Source: an uncultured Anaerotruncus sp.
GTDB lineage: Bacteria > Bacillota > Clostridia > Oscillospirales > Ruminococcaceae
Direction of reading: 5' to 3'
Assembly: GCF_902490045.1 (NCBI RefSeq)
Contig: NZ_CABUCJ010000009.1
Location: 1-37,566 of the forward strand
Length of the DNA stretch: 37,566 nucleotides
The notes below the pieces were generated by a model, which was not told the origin of the DNA, did not search any database, and saw nothing but the letters and a program-made list of their open reading frames with translations. The position numbers were made by a program, and so were the translations under genes. Positions within the stretch are counted from its first letter, which is position 1. Each line of letters opens with the position of its first letter. Of the stretch, positions 29,855 to 37,566 are shown piece after piece.

Positions 29855-31159
29855 ATGTTCCAGACGTTAAAAAACGCGTGGCACATTGCGGACCTGAGGA
29901 AAAAAATCCTCTACACCTTGATGATCCTGGTGCTCTTCCGGCTCGGCACGGCCGTCCCGGTTCCCTTCCTTGACGCGCAGGTTCTCCAGCAGATGCTCCA
30001 GAACCCCGCCAACGCGGGCAACCTGCTCGGCTATCTCGACATCCTCTCGGGCGGCGCGTTCGCCAGGGCGACCATCTTCGCGCTGTCCATCACCCCGTAC
30101 ATCACCTCTTCGATCGTCATCCAGCTGCTCACCGTGGCCATCCCGGCCCTCGAGCGCATGGCGAAGGAGGGCGAGGACGGGCGCAAGAAGATCAACAAGA
30201 TCACCCGTTACGTCACCGTCGCGCTCGCGCTTTTGCAGGCATGGGCCTACTACACCCTGCTGCGCAACCAGAGCGGCGCCGTGATGTACCGCAGCGGCTT
30301 CGCGGGAGTCTTCTCCGCGATCGTCATCATCGCGGCCTTCATGGGCGGCGCGATGCTGATCGTCTACCTGGGCGAGCGCATCGACGAGCACGGCATCGGC
30401 AACGGCATCTCGATGATCCTGTTCGCCGGCATCGTCTCCCGCGGCCCGGCGGCGATCCAGAAGCTCTGGATCTACCTGCAGATGGGCTCCGAGCAGCCGA
30501 TGTACTACTTCACCGTTCCGCTCATCGTGGTGCTCTTCCTCGCGCTGATCGTGGTGATCATCATCATGACCAACGCCGAGCGCCGCATCCCGGTGCAGTA
30601 CGCCAAAAAGGTCGTCGGCCGCAAGATGTACGGCGGGCAGTCGACCTTCATCCCCATCAAGGTGAACATGTCGGGCGTTCTGCCGATCATCTTCGCCTCC
30701 TCGCTGCTGGCGATCCCGGGCACCATCAAGGCGTTCGTGGCCCCCAACGGCACCGGATTCTGGGCGAACTTCCTCGGCGCGTTCAACTACAACACCCCGC
30801 TCTACGCGGTGCTCTACTTTATCCTGATCCTCGCGTTCAACTACTTCTACGTGGCGATTCAGTATAACCCGATCGAGATGTCCAACAACCTTCGGAACAA
30901 CTCGGGCACCATCCCCGGCATCCGTCCGGGCCGTCCGACCTCCGATTTCATCGCGCGGATCATCTCCAAGATCACGCTGGTCGGCGGTATCTTCCTGGCG
31001 CTCGTGGCCGTCCTGCCGATCGGCATCGGCGGCATCACCAAGATGAACATCGCGCTCGGCGGAACTTCGATCATCATCGTCGTGGGCGTGGCGCTCGACA
31101 CCTTCCGGCAGCTGGAAAGCCAGATGATGATGCGCCACTACAAGGGCTTCTTAGAGTAA
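29855..31159 (+). CDS. secY: Protein translocase subunit SecY
   Basis: SecY is the pore of the SecYEG channel in the cytoplasmic membrane. The 434 residues give ten hydrophobic helices. Signature segments are VPFLDA near the plug region, FALSITPYITSSIVIQLL in TM2, GERIDEHGIGNGIS in TM5 and RIPVQYAKK in the cytoplasmic loop that binds SecA and the ribosome. It follows rplO by one base, so translation is probably coupled. Placing secY here lets translocon supply track ribosome synthesis. Confidence 0.97.
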   Translation: MFQTLKNAWHIADLRKKILYTLMILVLFRLGTAVPVPFLDAQVLQQMLQNPANAGNLLGYLDILSGGAFARATIFALSITPYITSSIVIQLLTVAIPALERMAKEGEDGRKKINKITRYVTVALALLQAWAYYTLLRNQSGAVMYRSGFAGVFSAIVIIAAFMGGAMLIVYLGERIDEHGIGNGISMILFAGIVSRGPAAIQKLWIYLQMGSEQPMYYFTVPLIVVLFLALIVVIIIMTNAERRIPVQYAKKVVGRKMYGGQSTFIPIKVNMSGVLPIIFASSLLAIPGTIKAFVAPNGTGFWANFLGAFNYNTPLYAVLYFILILAFNYFYVAIQYNPIEMSNNLRNNSGTIPGIRPGRPTSDFIARIISKITLVGGIFLALVAVLPIGIGGITKMNIALGGTSIIIVVGVALDTFRQLESQMMMRHYKGFLE

Positions 31160-31172
31160 AGGAGATGTCGTT

Positions 31173-31805
31173 ATGAAACTGATACTCCTCGGCGCTCCCG
31201 GCGCCGGCAAAGGCACCCAGGCGGAAGTCATCTGTGAAAAGCTGGGAATCCCGGCCATCAGCACGGGCAACATCATCCGTGAGGCGCTCAAGAACGGGAC
31301 CGAGATGGGCCTGCGCGCGAAATCCTATATGGAGAGCGGCGCGCTGGTGCCCGACGAGGTCGTGATCGGCATCATCAAGGAGCGGCTCGGGCAGGACGAC
31401 TGCAAAAACGGGTTCATCCTCGACGGATTCCCGCGCACCGTCCCGCAGGCCGCCGCGCTTGACGAGATGGGCGTCGAGATCGACAGGGTCATCGACATCG
31501 AGGTCGCCGACGAGGCGATCGAGCGGCGACTCTCCGGCCGCAGGGTCTGCGAGAGCTGCGGCGCCAGCTACCATGTCGACTACAAGCCTTCCAAGGTGGA
31601 GGGCGTGTGCGACAAGGACGGCGGGAAGCTGATCATCCGCAAGGACGACCAGCCCGAGACGGTGCGCGGCCGCCTGGCCACCTACCACGAACAGACCGAG
31701 CCTCTCAAGGAGTTCTACCAGAAGAAGGGCAAGCTCCGCATCGTGGAAGGGCAGGAGGAAGTCGCGGACACCACGAAGCTGACGCTTGCCGCGCTGGAGG
31801 CTTGA
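31173..31805 (+). CDS. adk: Adenylate kinase, zinc-lid type
   Basis: It equilibrates ATP, ADP and AMP. The 210 residues contain the P-loop GAPGAGKGT (8-16), DGFPRT in the AMP site and a zinc-binding LID with C126, C129, C146 and D149, the same C-C-C-D pattern as in Bacillus subtilis Adk. AAAGGAG precedes the ATG, 13 bp after secY. Position secY-adk-map is the classic Firmicutes order. Confidence 0.97.
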   Translation: MKLILLGAPGAGKGTQAEVICEKLGIPAISTGNIIREALKNGTEMGLRAKSYMESGALVPDEVVIGIIKERLGQDDCKNGFILDGFPRTVPQAAALDEMGVEIDRVIDIEVADEAIERRLSGRRVCESCGASYHVDYKPSKVEGVCDKDGGKLIIRKDDQPETVRGRLATYHEQTEPLKEFYQKKGKLRIVEGQEEVADTTKLTLAALEA

Positions 31806-31807
31806 GA

Positions 31808-32554
31808 ATGGTCGTGCTGAAAACGTCGAAGGAGCTTGCGAAGATGAAACGCGCCGGCTCCGTCTCAGCACAGGCGTTGCAGGTGGGGGGCGCGGCGGTC
31901 AAACCCGGCGTTACGACGGGCGAGATCGACCGGGCCGTCAGAAGTTTCATTCAATCCAAAGGCGCCATTCCCTCGTTTTTAGGGTATGGTGGTTTTCCGG
32001 GCAGCGCGTGCGTGTCGGTGAATGACGAGATCATCCACGGCATCCCCGGAGGACGCGTCATCCAGGAGGGCGACATTGTGAGCATCGACGTGGGGGCCAT
32101 CGTTGACGGCTACCACGGGGACAACGCGGCGACCTTCGCCGCGGGCAGGGTGAGCGATGCGGCCCAAAGGCTGATGGACGCGACAAGAGAGAGCCTGCTG
32201 GCGGCGATCGCGGTTGCAAAACCGGGCGCGCGGCTGGGGGACATCGGGTACGCGGTGCAGTCGTACGTGGAGGCGCTCGGTTACGGCGTCGTGCGCGAGT
32301 ATGTCGGGCACGGAATCGGGACCGAGATGCATGAGGAACCGGAGGTGCCCAACTACGGGCGTCCCGGCCACGGCGTGCGGCTGGTCCCCGGCATGGTCAT
32401 CGCCATCGAGCCGATGATCACCGAGGGCTCACCCGCGCTGCACGTGCTGGACAACGACTGGACGGTCGTGACCAACGACCATAAGCTCGCCGCGCATTTC
32501 GAGCATACCGTCGCGATCACCGAGAGCGGCCCGGTCATCCTGACACTGCCTTGA
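31808..32554 (+). CDS. map: Type I methionine aminopeptidase
   Basis: It removes the initiator methionine from new proteins. The 248 residues have the five metal ligands D94 (SIDVGA), D105 (HGDNAATF), H168 (VGHGIG), E201 (AIEPM) and E232 (FEHT), plus the substrate-binding H77 (IIHGIP). ATG 31808 lies 2 bp after the adk stop; GGAGG within the adk end is the ribosome binding site. The N-terminal SH3-binding extension is absent, as in most bacterial short forms. Confidence 0.96.
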   Translation: MVVLKTSKELAKMKRAGSVSAQALQVGGAAVKPGVTTGEIDRAVRSFIQSKGAIPSFLGYGGFPGSACVSVNDEIIHGIPGGRVIQEGDIVSIDVGAIVDGYHGDNAATFAAGRVSDAAQRLMDATRESLLAAIAVAKPGARLGDIGYAVQSYVEALGYGVVREYVGHGIGTEMHEEPEVPNYGRPGHGVRLVPGMVIAIEPMITEGSPALHVLDNDWTVVTNDHKLAAHFEHTVAITESGPVILTLP

Positions 32555-32568
32555 GCGGGAGGTGCGGG

Positions 32569-32838
32569 ATGCCGGTCGAAAGAGGTCGCGTGGTGTGCTC
32601 GAAGGCGGGGCGCGACGCGGGAGGCTGGTTTGTGGCCCTCGCGGAGGAAGAGGGGCGGGTCCTGCTCTGCGACGGCGGACGCAGGCCGCTGGAAGCCCCA
32701 AAGCGAAAGAGCGTCAAACACATCCGGAAAACCAACACGGTGCTCGACCTTTCGGGCATCGACACCAATCGAAAGCTGCGCAGGGCGCTTGCCGCCCTCC
32801 GGCGGGAATCAGACGAGGGAGGGAATCAGCTTGTCTAA
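32569..32838 (+). CDS. KOW-domain RNA-binding protein (L14e-like)
   Basis: This 89-residue basic protein has an N-terminal KOW-like segment (ERGRVVCSKAGRDAGGWFVAL) and a charged C-terminal helix (NRKLRRALAALRRESDE). Proteins of this type are regularly encoded between map and infA in Clostridia and resemble the eukaryotic/archaeal L14e family. They are presumed ribosome- or rRNA-associated, but I know of no firm function. GGGAGG precedes ATG 32569. Its end overlaps the TTG start of infA by 8 bp, which suggests translational coupling. Confidence 0.85.
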   Translation: MPVERGRVVCSKAGRDAGGWFVALAEEEGRVLLCDGGRRPLEAPKRKSVKHIRKTNTVLDLSGIDTNRKLRRALAALRRESDEGGNQLV

Positions 32839-33049
32839 GGAAGATGTCATCGAAATTGAGGGCGTCGTCGTGGAGAGCCTGCCCAACGCGCAGTTCCGCG
32901 TGGAGCTGCCCAACGGGCATCAGCTTTTGGCGCACATTTCCGGCAAACTGCGGATGAACTTCATCCGCATCCTGCCGGGAGACAAGGTCACGCTGGAGAT
33001 GTCTCCGTACGACCTGACCAAGGGGCGCATCACGTGGCGTTCCAAATAG
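32831..33049 (+). CDS. infA: Translation initiation factor IF-1
   Basis: IF-1 occupies the A site during initiation. The 72 residues form one S1/OB fold: EDVIEIEGVVVESLPNAQF, HISGKLRMNFIRILPGD and LTKGRITWRSK are canonical. The start is TTG 32831 (MSKED), overlapping the KOW gene by 8 bp with GAGGGAGG upstream. A rare start codon in an overlap may keep IF-1 below ribosomal-protein output, which is inference. Confidence 0.96.
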   Translation: MSKEDVIEIEGVVVESLPNAQFRVELPNGHQLLAHISGKLRMNFIRILPGDKVTLEMSPYDLTKGRITWRSK

Positions 33050-33087
33050 CAGATACCGTTTTTACCGATTGAAGGAGGTAATTTCGC

Positions 33088-33201
33088 ATGAAAGTCAGAC
33101 CTTCCGTGAAACCGATTTGCGAAAAATGCAAGATCATCAAGCGCAAGGGCCGCATCATGGTAATATGCCAAAACCCCAAGCACAAACAGCGTCAGGGCTA
33201 A
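33088..33201 (+). CDS. rpmJ: 50S ribosomal protein L36, zinc type
   Basis: The 37-residue L36 starts MKVRPSVKPICEKCK and ends QNPKHKQRQG. Its zinc ligands are C11, C14, C27 and H32. GAAGGAGG lies about 9 nt before ATG 33088. The order infA-rpmJ-rpsM is standard for Firmicutes. Confidence 0.97.
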   Translation: MKVRPSVKPICEKCKIIKRKGRIMVICQNPKHKQRQG

Positions 33202-33236
33202 AGTGCAGACCAGAATAATGGAGGTGCAAGAACAGT

Positions 33237-33605
33237 ATGGCTCGTATAGCTGGCGTTGACCTGCCGAGAGACAAGCGGGTCGAGATCGGGCTGACCTATA
33301 TCTTCGGGATCGGCCGCAAAACCGCACAGCAGATCCTCGAGGCCACCGGAGTGAACCCGGACATCCGTGTCAAGGACCTCGCTGAGGACGACGTTTCCAA
33401 ACTGCGTGAGTATATCGACCACAACCTGCATGTGGAGGGCGACCTCCGCCGTGAGACGGCGCTGAATATCAAGCGCCTGGTTGAGATCGGCTGCTACCGC
33501 GGCGTACGTCACCGCAAAGGGCTTCCCGTCCGCGGACAGCGCACCAAGACCAACGCGCGCACCCGCAAGGGACCCAAGAAGACAATCGCCAACAAGAAGA
33601 AATAA
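33237..33605 (+). CDS. rpsM: 30S ribosomal protein S13
   Basis: S13 bridges the 30S head to the 50S and contacts P-site tRNA. The 122 residues start MARIAGVDLPRDKRVEIGL and contain the helix-hairpin-helix region and the basic tail RGQRTKTNARTRKGPKKT. GGAGG lies upstream of the ATG. Confidence 0.97.
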   Translation: MARIAGVDLPRDKRVEIGLTYIFGIGRKTAQQILEATGVNPDIRVKDLAEDDVSKLREYIDHNLHVEGDLRRETALNIKRLVEIGCYRGVRHRKGLPVRGQRTKTNARTRKGPKKTIANKKK

Positions 33606-33624
33606 TCAGGGAGGGATATAGACG

Positions 33625-34026
33625 ATGGCAAAGGTTGCCGCTAAAAAGACCGCCACTCGCAGGCGTCGGGAACGCAAGAACATCGAGCGTGGCGCCGCAC
33701 ATATCCAGTCCACCTTTAACAACACGATCGTGACGATCACCGACACCCAGGGCAACGCCCTTTCGTGGGCCTCGGCCGGCGGGCTCGGCTTCCGCGGTTC
33801 CCGCAAGAGCACTCCGTTCGCCGCGCAGACCGCAGCGGAAGTCGCCGCGAAAGCCGCGATGGAGCACGGGCTCAAGACGGTCGAAGTGTTTGTGAAGGGC
33901 CCGGGCTCGGGCCGTGAGGCTGCCATCCGCGCGCTGCAGGCGGCAGGACTCGAGGTCAACATGATCAAGGACGTCACCCCGATTCCGCACAACGGATGCC
34001 GCCCGCCCAAGAGAAGGCGCGTATAA
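33625..34026 (+). CDS. rpsK: 30S ribosomal protein S11
   Basis: S11 lies on the 30S platform near the mRNA exit. The 133 residues show GAAHIQSTFNNTIVTITD, FRGSRKSTPFAAQ, GPGSGREAAIRALQ and the C-terminal DVTPIPHNGCRPPKRRRV. GGGAGG lies before the ATG, 19 bp after rpsM. Confidence 0.97.
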   Translation: MAKVAAKKTATRRRRERKNIERGAAHIQSTFNNTIVTITDTQGNALSWASAGGLGFRGSRKSTPFAAQTAAEVAAKAAMEHGLKTVEVFVKGPGSGREAAIRALQAAGLEVNMIKDVTPIPHNGCRPPKRRRV

Positions 34027-34067
34027 GCAGCGGCTCATAGCCGCCAACCAATCAGGAGGTGCAATTT

Positions 34068-34688
34068 ATGGCAAGATATACCGGCGCTGTATGCAGGCTC
34101 TGCCGCCGCGAGAACAAGAAGCTGTTCCTCAAGGGCGAGCGTTGCTACACCGATAAGTGCGCCGTCACCCGCAGGGCGACCGTCCCCGGGCAGCACGGCA
34201 AAGCGCGCACCAGAAAGGCTTCCGAGTACGGAGTCCAGCTGCGCGCCAAACAGCAGGCCAGGCGTTACTACGGCATTCTGGAAAGCCAGTTCGCCAAGTA
34301 CTTTGAGATGGCCGCCGCGAAAACCGGCGTCACGGGCGAAAATCTGCTCCGGATCTGCGAGAGCAGGCTTGACAACGTGGCCTACCGCCTTGGTTTCGCT
34401 TCCTCCCGCAAGGAGGCCCGCCAGCTCGTCCGCCACGGCCACTTCACCGTGAACGGCAAGAAGGCCAACATCCCCTCCATCCTGCTCAAGGCCGGCGACA
34501 CCGTTGCCGTCAAGTCAAAGAGCGACAAGCTCAAGGGCGTGGTGGAAGCGTTTGGCTCCCGTCCCGTTCCCAAGTGGCTCGACTGCGACAAGACCAATAT
34601 GACCGGACGCGTCATCGAGCTCCCGAACCGTGAGGACATCGACCTGGATGTTGAAGAGCATCTGATCGTCGAGTTGTACAGCAAATAA
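34068..34688 (+). CDS. rpsD: 30S ribosomal protein S4, zinc type
   Basis: S4 nucleates 30S assembly and is a known autogenous repressor in other bacteria. The 206 residues have an N-terminal zinc site (C9, C12, C26, C31) and an S4 RNA-binding domain (LDNVAYRLGFASSRKEARQL). AGGAGG precedes ATG 34068; an in-frame GTG at 34059 lies inside the spacer of that site. Presence of rpsD inside the alpha cluster differs from Bacillus, where it is separate. Confidence 0.97.
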   Translation: MARYTGAVCRLCRRENKKLFLKGERCYTDKCAVTRRATVPGQHGKARTRKASEYGVQLRAKQQARRYYGILESQFAKYFEMAAAKTGVTGENLLRICESRLDNVAYRLGFASSRKEARQLVRHGHFTVNGKKANIPSILLKAGDTVAVKSKSDKLKGVVEAFGSRPVPKWLDCDKTNMTGRVIELPNREDIDLDVEEHLIVELYSK

Positions 34689-34743
34689 TCCGGCCGCGTA
34701 GATTCGCGCGCCAAGCATGGTTGCAGGGAAACGAGAATGACCA

Positions 34744-34761
34744 GGCGGGAATGCTCCCGCC
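34744..34761 (+). other. Hairpin just upstream of the rpoA ribosome binding site
   Basis: GGCGGGA (34744-34750) pairs perfectly with TCCCGCC (34755-34761) around ATGC. It ends a few bases before the AAGGAGG of rpoA in a 91-bp gap. No U-run follows, so it is not a terminator; it may set RNA stability or translation of rpoA. Confidence 0.5.
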
Positions 34762-34779
34762 GCAGAAGGAGGGTCCATA

Positions 34780-35739
34780 GTGGTCAAGATCATAGAGCCC
34801 AAGATAGAAACGGTCGAGCTCAAATCTGACGGAAGTTACGGCAAATTTGTGGCGGAACCGTTGGACAGGGGATTTGGTACAACGCTCGGCAACTCGCTGC
34901 GCCGCGTGCTGCTTTCCTCTCTTCCTGGTGTTGCGGTCATCTCTGTGAAGATCGACGGAATACAACACGAATTCTCGACAATCCCGGGCGTAAAAGAAGA
35001 TGTAACCGAGATCATCCTCAATATCAAGGGACTCACCGCAAAGCTCTATTGCGACGAGCCCAAGACGGTGAGGATTGATGCGCAGGGTGAATGTGAAGTG
35101 ACTGCGGGCAGCATCGAGTGCGACAGCGAGGTCGAGATCCTCGACCCGAGCATGCATATCGCGACGCTCGACGCCGGCGCGAAGCTTTCCATGGAGATCA
35201 CGCTCAAGAAGGGCCAGGGATACGTCTCGGCCGAGCGCAACAAGCACACCGAGCTGGAAAAAGCCCCGGTGGGCACCATCGCCGTGGACAGCATCTATAC
35301 CCCCGTGCTCAAAGTCAACTACACGGTGGAAAACACCCGCGTGGAACAGATAACCGACTACGATAAACTAACGCTGGAAGTCTGGACGGACGGCACCATC
35401 TCCGCGAAGGAGGCGGTCAGTCTGGCGGCCAAGATCCTCAATAGGCAACTCAATCACTTTGTCGATCTTTCCGACGAGGTGAGTGCGACCGAGATCATGG
35501 ACAAGAAAGAGGATACCGGCAAGGATAAACTCCTTGAGATGACCATTGAAGAGCTTGACTTATCTGTTCGCGCGTTCAACTGTCTGAAGAGGGCCGGCGT
35601 CAATACCGTGGCAGACCTCATCAACAAGTCCCCCGACGAGATGATGAAGGTCCGGAACCTCGGCAAAAAATCGCTGGAAGAGGTCATCTGGAAGTTACAG
35701 TCACTGGGATTCGACCTTTCTAAGGACGACGACAACTGA
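34780..35739 (+). CDS. rpoA: RNA polymerase alpha subunit
   Basis: Alpha dimerises to start RNA polymerase assembly and contacts UP elements and activators. The 319 residues comprise the N-terminal domain (about 1-230, with GFGTTLGNSLRRVLLSSLPG) and the C-terminal DNA-binding domain (about 250-312, with LDLSVRAFNCLKRAGVNTV and VRNLGKKSLEEV). The start is GTG 34780 with GAAGGAGGG upstream. Confidence 0.97.
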   Translation: MVKIIEPKIETVELKSDGSYGKFVAEPLDRGFGTTLGNSLRRVLLSSLPGVAVISVKIDGIQHEFSTIPGVKEDVTEIILNIKGLTAKLYCDEPKTVRIDAQGECEVTAGSIECDSEVEILDPSMHIATLDAGAKLSMEITLKKGQGYVSAERNKHTELEKAPVGTIAVDSIYTPVLKVNYTVENTRVEQITDYDKLTLEVWTDGTISAKEAVSLAAKILNRQLNHFVDLSDEVSATEIMDKKEDTGKDKLLEMTIEELDLSVRAFNCLKRAGVNTVADLINKSPDEMMKVRNLGKKSLEEVIWKLQSLGFDLSKDDDN

Positions 35740-35746
35740 ATTTACC

Positions 35747-35763
35747 GGCCGCGCCCCGCGGCC
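35747..35763 (+). other. Hairpin between rpoA and rplQ
   Basis: GGCCGC (35747-35752) pairs with GCGGCC (35758-35763) around GCCCC in the 86-bp gap. No U-tract follows. It may stabilise or process the transcript. Confidence 0.35.
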
Positions 35764-35825
35764 CAACCCCGTCCGGGCTGTTAACGGGCGGGAATCTCAA
35801 AGCATTGGGTAAGGAGTGAAACAGA

Positions 35826-36167
35826 ATGCCAGGAACCAGGAAACTCGGCCGGTCTTCCAGCCACAGAATGGCGATGCTCAGGGCGATGGTTACCTTCCTG
35901 CTCGAAAACGGCAAGATCGAAACCACCGTCACCCGCGCAAAGGAAGTCCGCGCGATGACCGAGAAGATGATTACAACGGCGAAAACCAACGATCTCCACT
36001 CCAAGCGTCAGGTGCTCTCCTTTGTCACGAAGGAGGACGTTGCGAAGAAGCTCTTCGACGAGATCGCCCCGAAGTACAAAGAGACCAAGGGCGGCTATAC
36101 CAGGATCGTCAAGATCGGACCTCGCCGCGGTGACGCCGCAGAGATGGCTATCATCGAGCTTGTTTGA
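35826..36167 (+). CDS. rplQ: 50S ribosomal protein L17
   Basis: The 113-residue short L17 lies near the tunnel exit. It shows RKLGRSSSHRMAMLRAMVTFL, TTVTRAKEVRAMTEKMIT and the C-terminal GGYTRIVKIGPRRGDAAEMA. AAGGAG lies upstream of the ATG. It is the last gene of the cluster, directly before the terminator. Confidence 0.97.
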   Translation: MPGTRKLGRSSSHRMAMLRAMVTFLLENGKIETTVTRAKEVRAMTEKMITTAKTNDLHSKRQVLSFVTKEDVAKKLFDEIAPKYKETKGGYTRIVKIGPRRGDAAEMAIIELV

Positions 36168-36174
36168 TTTTTTA

Positions 36175-36212
36175 AAAAAGAGGGACCGCACGACCGTGCG
36201 GTCCCTCTTTTT
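36175..36212. terminator. Strong bidirectional terminator closing the ribosomal cluster
   Basis: A 17-bp stem (36175-36191 with 36196-36212), including the flanking A and T runs, encloses a GACC loop. T-runs follow on both strands, so it can end the cluster and stop leftward transcription of the ABC-F gene. Confidence 0.92.
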
Positions 36213-36319
36213 GTCTTTCCGGACTTTTGTCCGGCCTCTGGACGGAATATCTAAAACAGGCGCGCGGCGGCACGCGTTCGTATTTTCTGCCGCTTGGGAA
36301 GCGGCAATTCCCGTGAAAA

Positions 36320-36340
36320 CCCCCGCCGCTCCCCGAGCGG
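36320..36340 (-). terminator. Possible weak terminator of the ABC-F gene
   Basis: On the minus strand a short stem (CCGCTC/GAGCGG, 36326-36340) lies 5 bp after the stop and is followed by CGGGGGTTTT. The U-run is short; the stronger stop is the 36175-36212 terminator. Two more hairpins without U-tracts lie at 36219-36234 and 36288-36306. Confidence 0.3.
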
Positions 36341-36344
36341 ATAA

Positions 36345-37566
36345 TTAAGAAAACTCCGCCGCGCGGCGCATCTGTTCGATAAGCTCGTCGAGTCCCTCGT
36401 CGCGCGGGGCGGCGCGGCGCGCCTGCTCGTCCCGCCACGCCTGCCAGCCGCCCTCAAAGGCGGTGACGCCGCCCTTCTCGACGAAGAGCAGACGCCCCGC
36501 GACCTGTTCGGCGAGGCGGCGGTCGTGGGTCACGACGAGCAGAGTGCCCTGCCACTTTTGAAGGAGGCCCTCGAGCGCCTCGGCGGTATAGAGGTCGATG
36601 TGGTTGGTCGGTTCGTCGAGGACGAGCAGGTTGCAGTCGGAGGCAAGCAGCCGCGCGAAGACCGCCTTGGCCCGCTCCCCGCCTGAAAGGGTCCCCGCGG
36701 CTTTGTACACATCGTCCCCGGCAATGCCGAGATTGGCGAGGATGGTGCGCACCTCGTGCGCCGCGAGCGGGGAATCGGCCCGTGCGTTTTCGAGCACCGT
36801 CTTTTGAGGATCGAGTACCTCGTGATTTTGGGAAAAGTACCCCGCCTTCACTCCATCGGCGAACCGAGCGGCTTTCCCGCCGCGCATCAGGTGCTCCAGA
36901 AGGGTCGTCTTGCCCGCGCCGTTGGGGCCGAGCATGACGGTGTGGCTGCCGGTGGGCAGGGAGAAGGAGGCGTTTTTCAGGACCGTGTGCGGCCCGTAGC
37001 GGACGGTCAGTCCCTCGATGCGCGCGGCGGTTTTGGCGGTGACGGGATGCGCCGCGCCGAGCACCATGCGCACCTCGGGCAAGTCCTCGGGCCGTTCCCA
37101 GACCTCCAGGCGTTCCGCACGCCGGGAGAGCATTTTGGCACGCGCCTCCACCGTGCCCTGGGGAATCGAGGCGGTACCCTTGTGGAGCCGCGCCTCGCTG
37201 AGCCCCATGCGGCGGGGCATTTTACGCATCCCGCGCGCCTGCTCCCGCAGACTGCGCGCCTCCGCCAGCAGGCGGGCCTTCTCCGAGCGGTACCGGTCAT
37301 ACTCAAACTGGCGGAAGGCCCTCTCCCGGTCCCGCTCGGCGATCCACGCCGAATAGCCGCCGGGAAAGACCCGCACCGTCCCCTCCTCGATCGCCCAGAC
37401 CGCCGTGCACACCCGATCGAGCAGCGCGCGGTCGTGGGAGACGAGCACCACCGCGCCGCGGTAGCCGCAGAGCTGCTTTTGCAGCATTTCGATGCCGTCG
37501 AGGTCGAGGTTGGTGGTGGGCTCGTCGGCGAAAAGCAGCGGGTCCCCGCGCGAAAAGGCCGCCGCC
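36345..37566 (-). CDS. ABC-F ATPase, ribosome-protection type (N-terminus cut by window)
   Basis: This soluble protein of two ATPase domains lacks membrane segments. The frame stays open to the right edge, where the Walker B of the first domain (LLFADEPTTNLD) and its H-switch (LVSHDRALLD) are visible. The charged interdomain linker with RRMGLSEARLHK resembles antibiotic-resistance ABC-F proteins (Vga/Lsa/Msr side). The second domain has GPNGAGKTT, LSGGERAKAVFARLL, LLVLDEPTNHID and VVTHDRRLAEQ, followed by a short tail. About 406 residues are seen, with the first Walker A outside the window. Such proteins dislodge antibiotics from the 50S or resolve stalled ribosomes; the drug range cannot be told. 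Confidence 0.9.
   Translation of the reverse strand, partial: AAAFSRGDPLLFADEPTTNLDLDGIEMLQKQLCGYRGAVVLVSHDRALLDRVCTAVWAIEEGTVRVFPGGYSAWIAERDRERAFRQFEYDRYRSEKARLLAEARSLREQARGMRKMPRRMGLSEARLHKGTASIPQGTVEARAKMLSRRAERLEVWERPEDLPEVRMVLGAAHPVTAKTAARIEGLTVRYGPHTVLKNASFSLPTGSHTVMLGPNGAGKTTLLEHLMRGGKAARFADGVKAGYFSQNHEVLDPQKTVLENARADSPLAAHEVRTILANLGIAGDDVYKAAGTLSGGERAKAVFARLLASDCNLLVLDEPTNHIDLYTAEALEGLLQKWQGTLLVVTHDRRLAEQVAGRLLFVEKGGVTAFEGGWQAWRDEQARRAAPRDEGLDELIEQMRRAAEFS

Noticed and set aside
29867..31138. 423-codon minus-strand ORF over secY
   Set aside because: It is antisense to secY and made mainly of charged repeats produced by hydrophobic codons read in reverse.

Overview
The window is a continuous, gene-dense stretch of a GC-rich anaerobic Firmicute chromosome, most likely class Clostridia near the Oscillospiraceae/Ruminococcaceae; I cannot fix the genus. 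The reasons are strong AGGAGG-type ribosome binding sites before nearly every gene, a Firmicutes-style S10-spc-alpha ribosomal cluster (adk, map, a KOW protein, infA and rpmJ between secY and rpsM), zinc-type S14, S4 and L36, FabK as the only enoyl-ACP reductase visible, a short archaeal/eukaryal-type ProRS, and a GTP-type PEP carboxykinase. No IS element, phage gene, CRISPR array, tRNA or rRNA was seen.

Layout. Positions 1-851 hold the 3' end of tsaD. Next comes a monocistronic-looking GTP-PEPCK gene (pckG) with a clear promoter and terminator and, directly behind it, an unlisted 42-codon membrane microprotein. On the minus strand are an exported protein of unknown function (3059-3652) and a 660-residue LacI-type regulator (3763-5745) carrying two ligand-binding domains in tandem. 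A 500-bp AT-rich divergent spacer separates the regulator from a plus-strand operon: an NCS1 permease (codB-like), cytosine deaminase (codA, all catalytic residues present) and a TudS-related putative desulfidase. The spacer carries two identical 16-bp near-palindromes with a central CG, the form expected of a LacI-family operator. I read this block as a regulated pyrimidine-base salvage module, possibly for thiolated bases.

Positions 9540-16541 hold fatty-acid synthesis genes arranged around one divergent promoter region: fabD-aroE-aroK leftward and fabH-fabK-fabG-fabF-fabZ rightward. The two promoters face each other, and a 22-bp palindrome sits between the two predicted transcription starts. 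acpP follows with its own promoter and terminator, then a Bax-inhibitor-1-family membrane protein, proS with its own promoter and a leader hairpin, and a small unknown membrane protein.

Positions 20307-36212 are the ribosomal superoperon, from rpsJ to rplQ with secY, adk, map, infA and rpoA. It starts with a long structured leader ending in an intrinsic terminator about 90 nt before rpsJ, which suggests transcription attenuation. A strong bidirectional terminator closes the cluster. The right edge cuts a leftward ABC-F ATPase gene of the antibiotic-resistance/ribosome-protection type.

The most interesting points are the LacI regulator with its duplicated sensor and repeated operator beside the codB-codA-desulfidase operon, the S10 leader RNA, and the shared operator between the two facing fab promoters.
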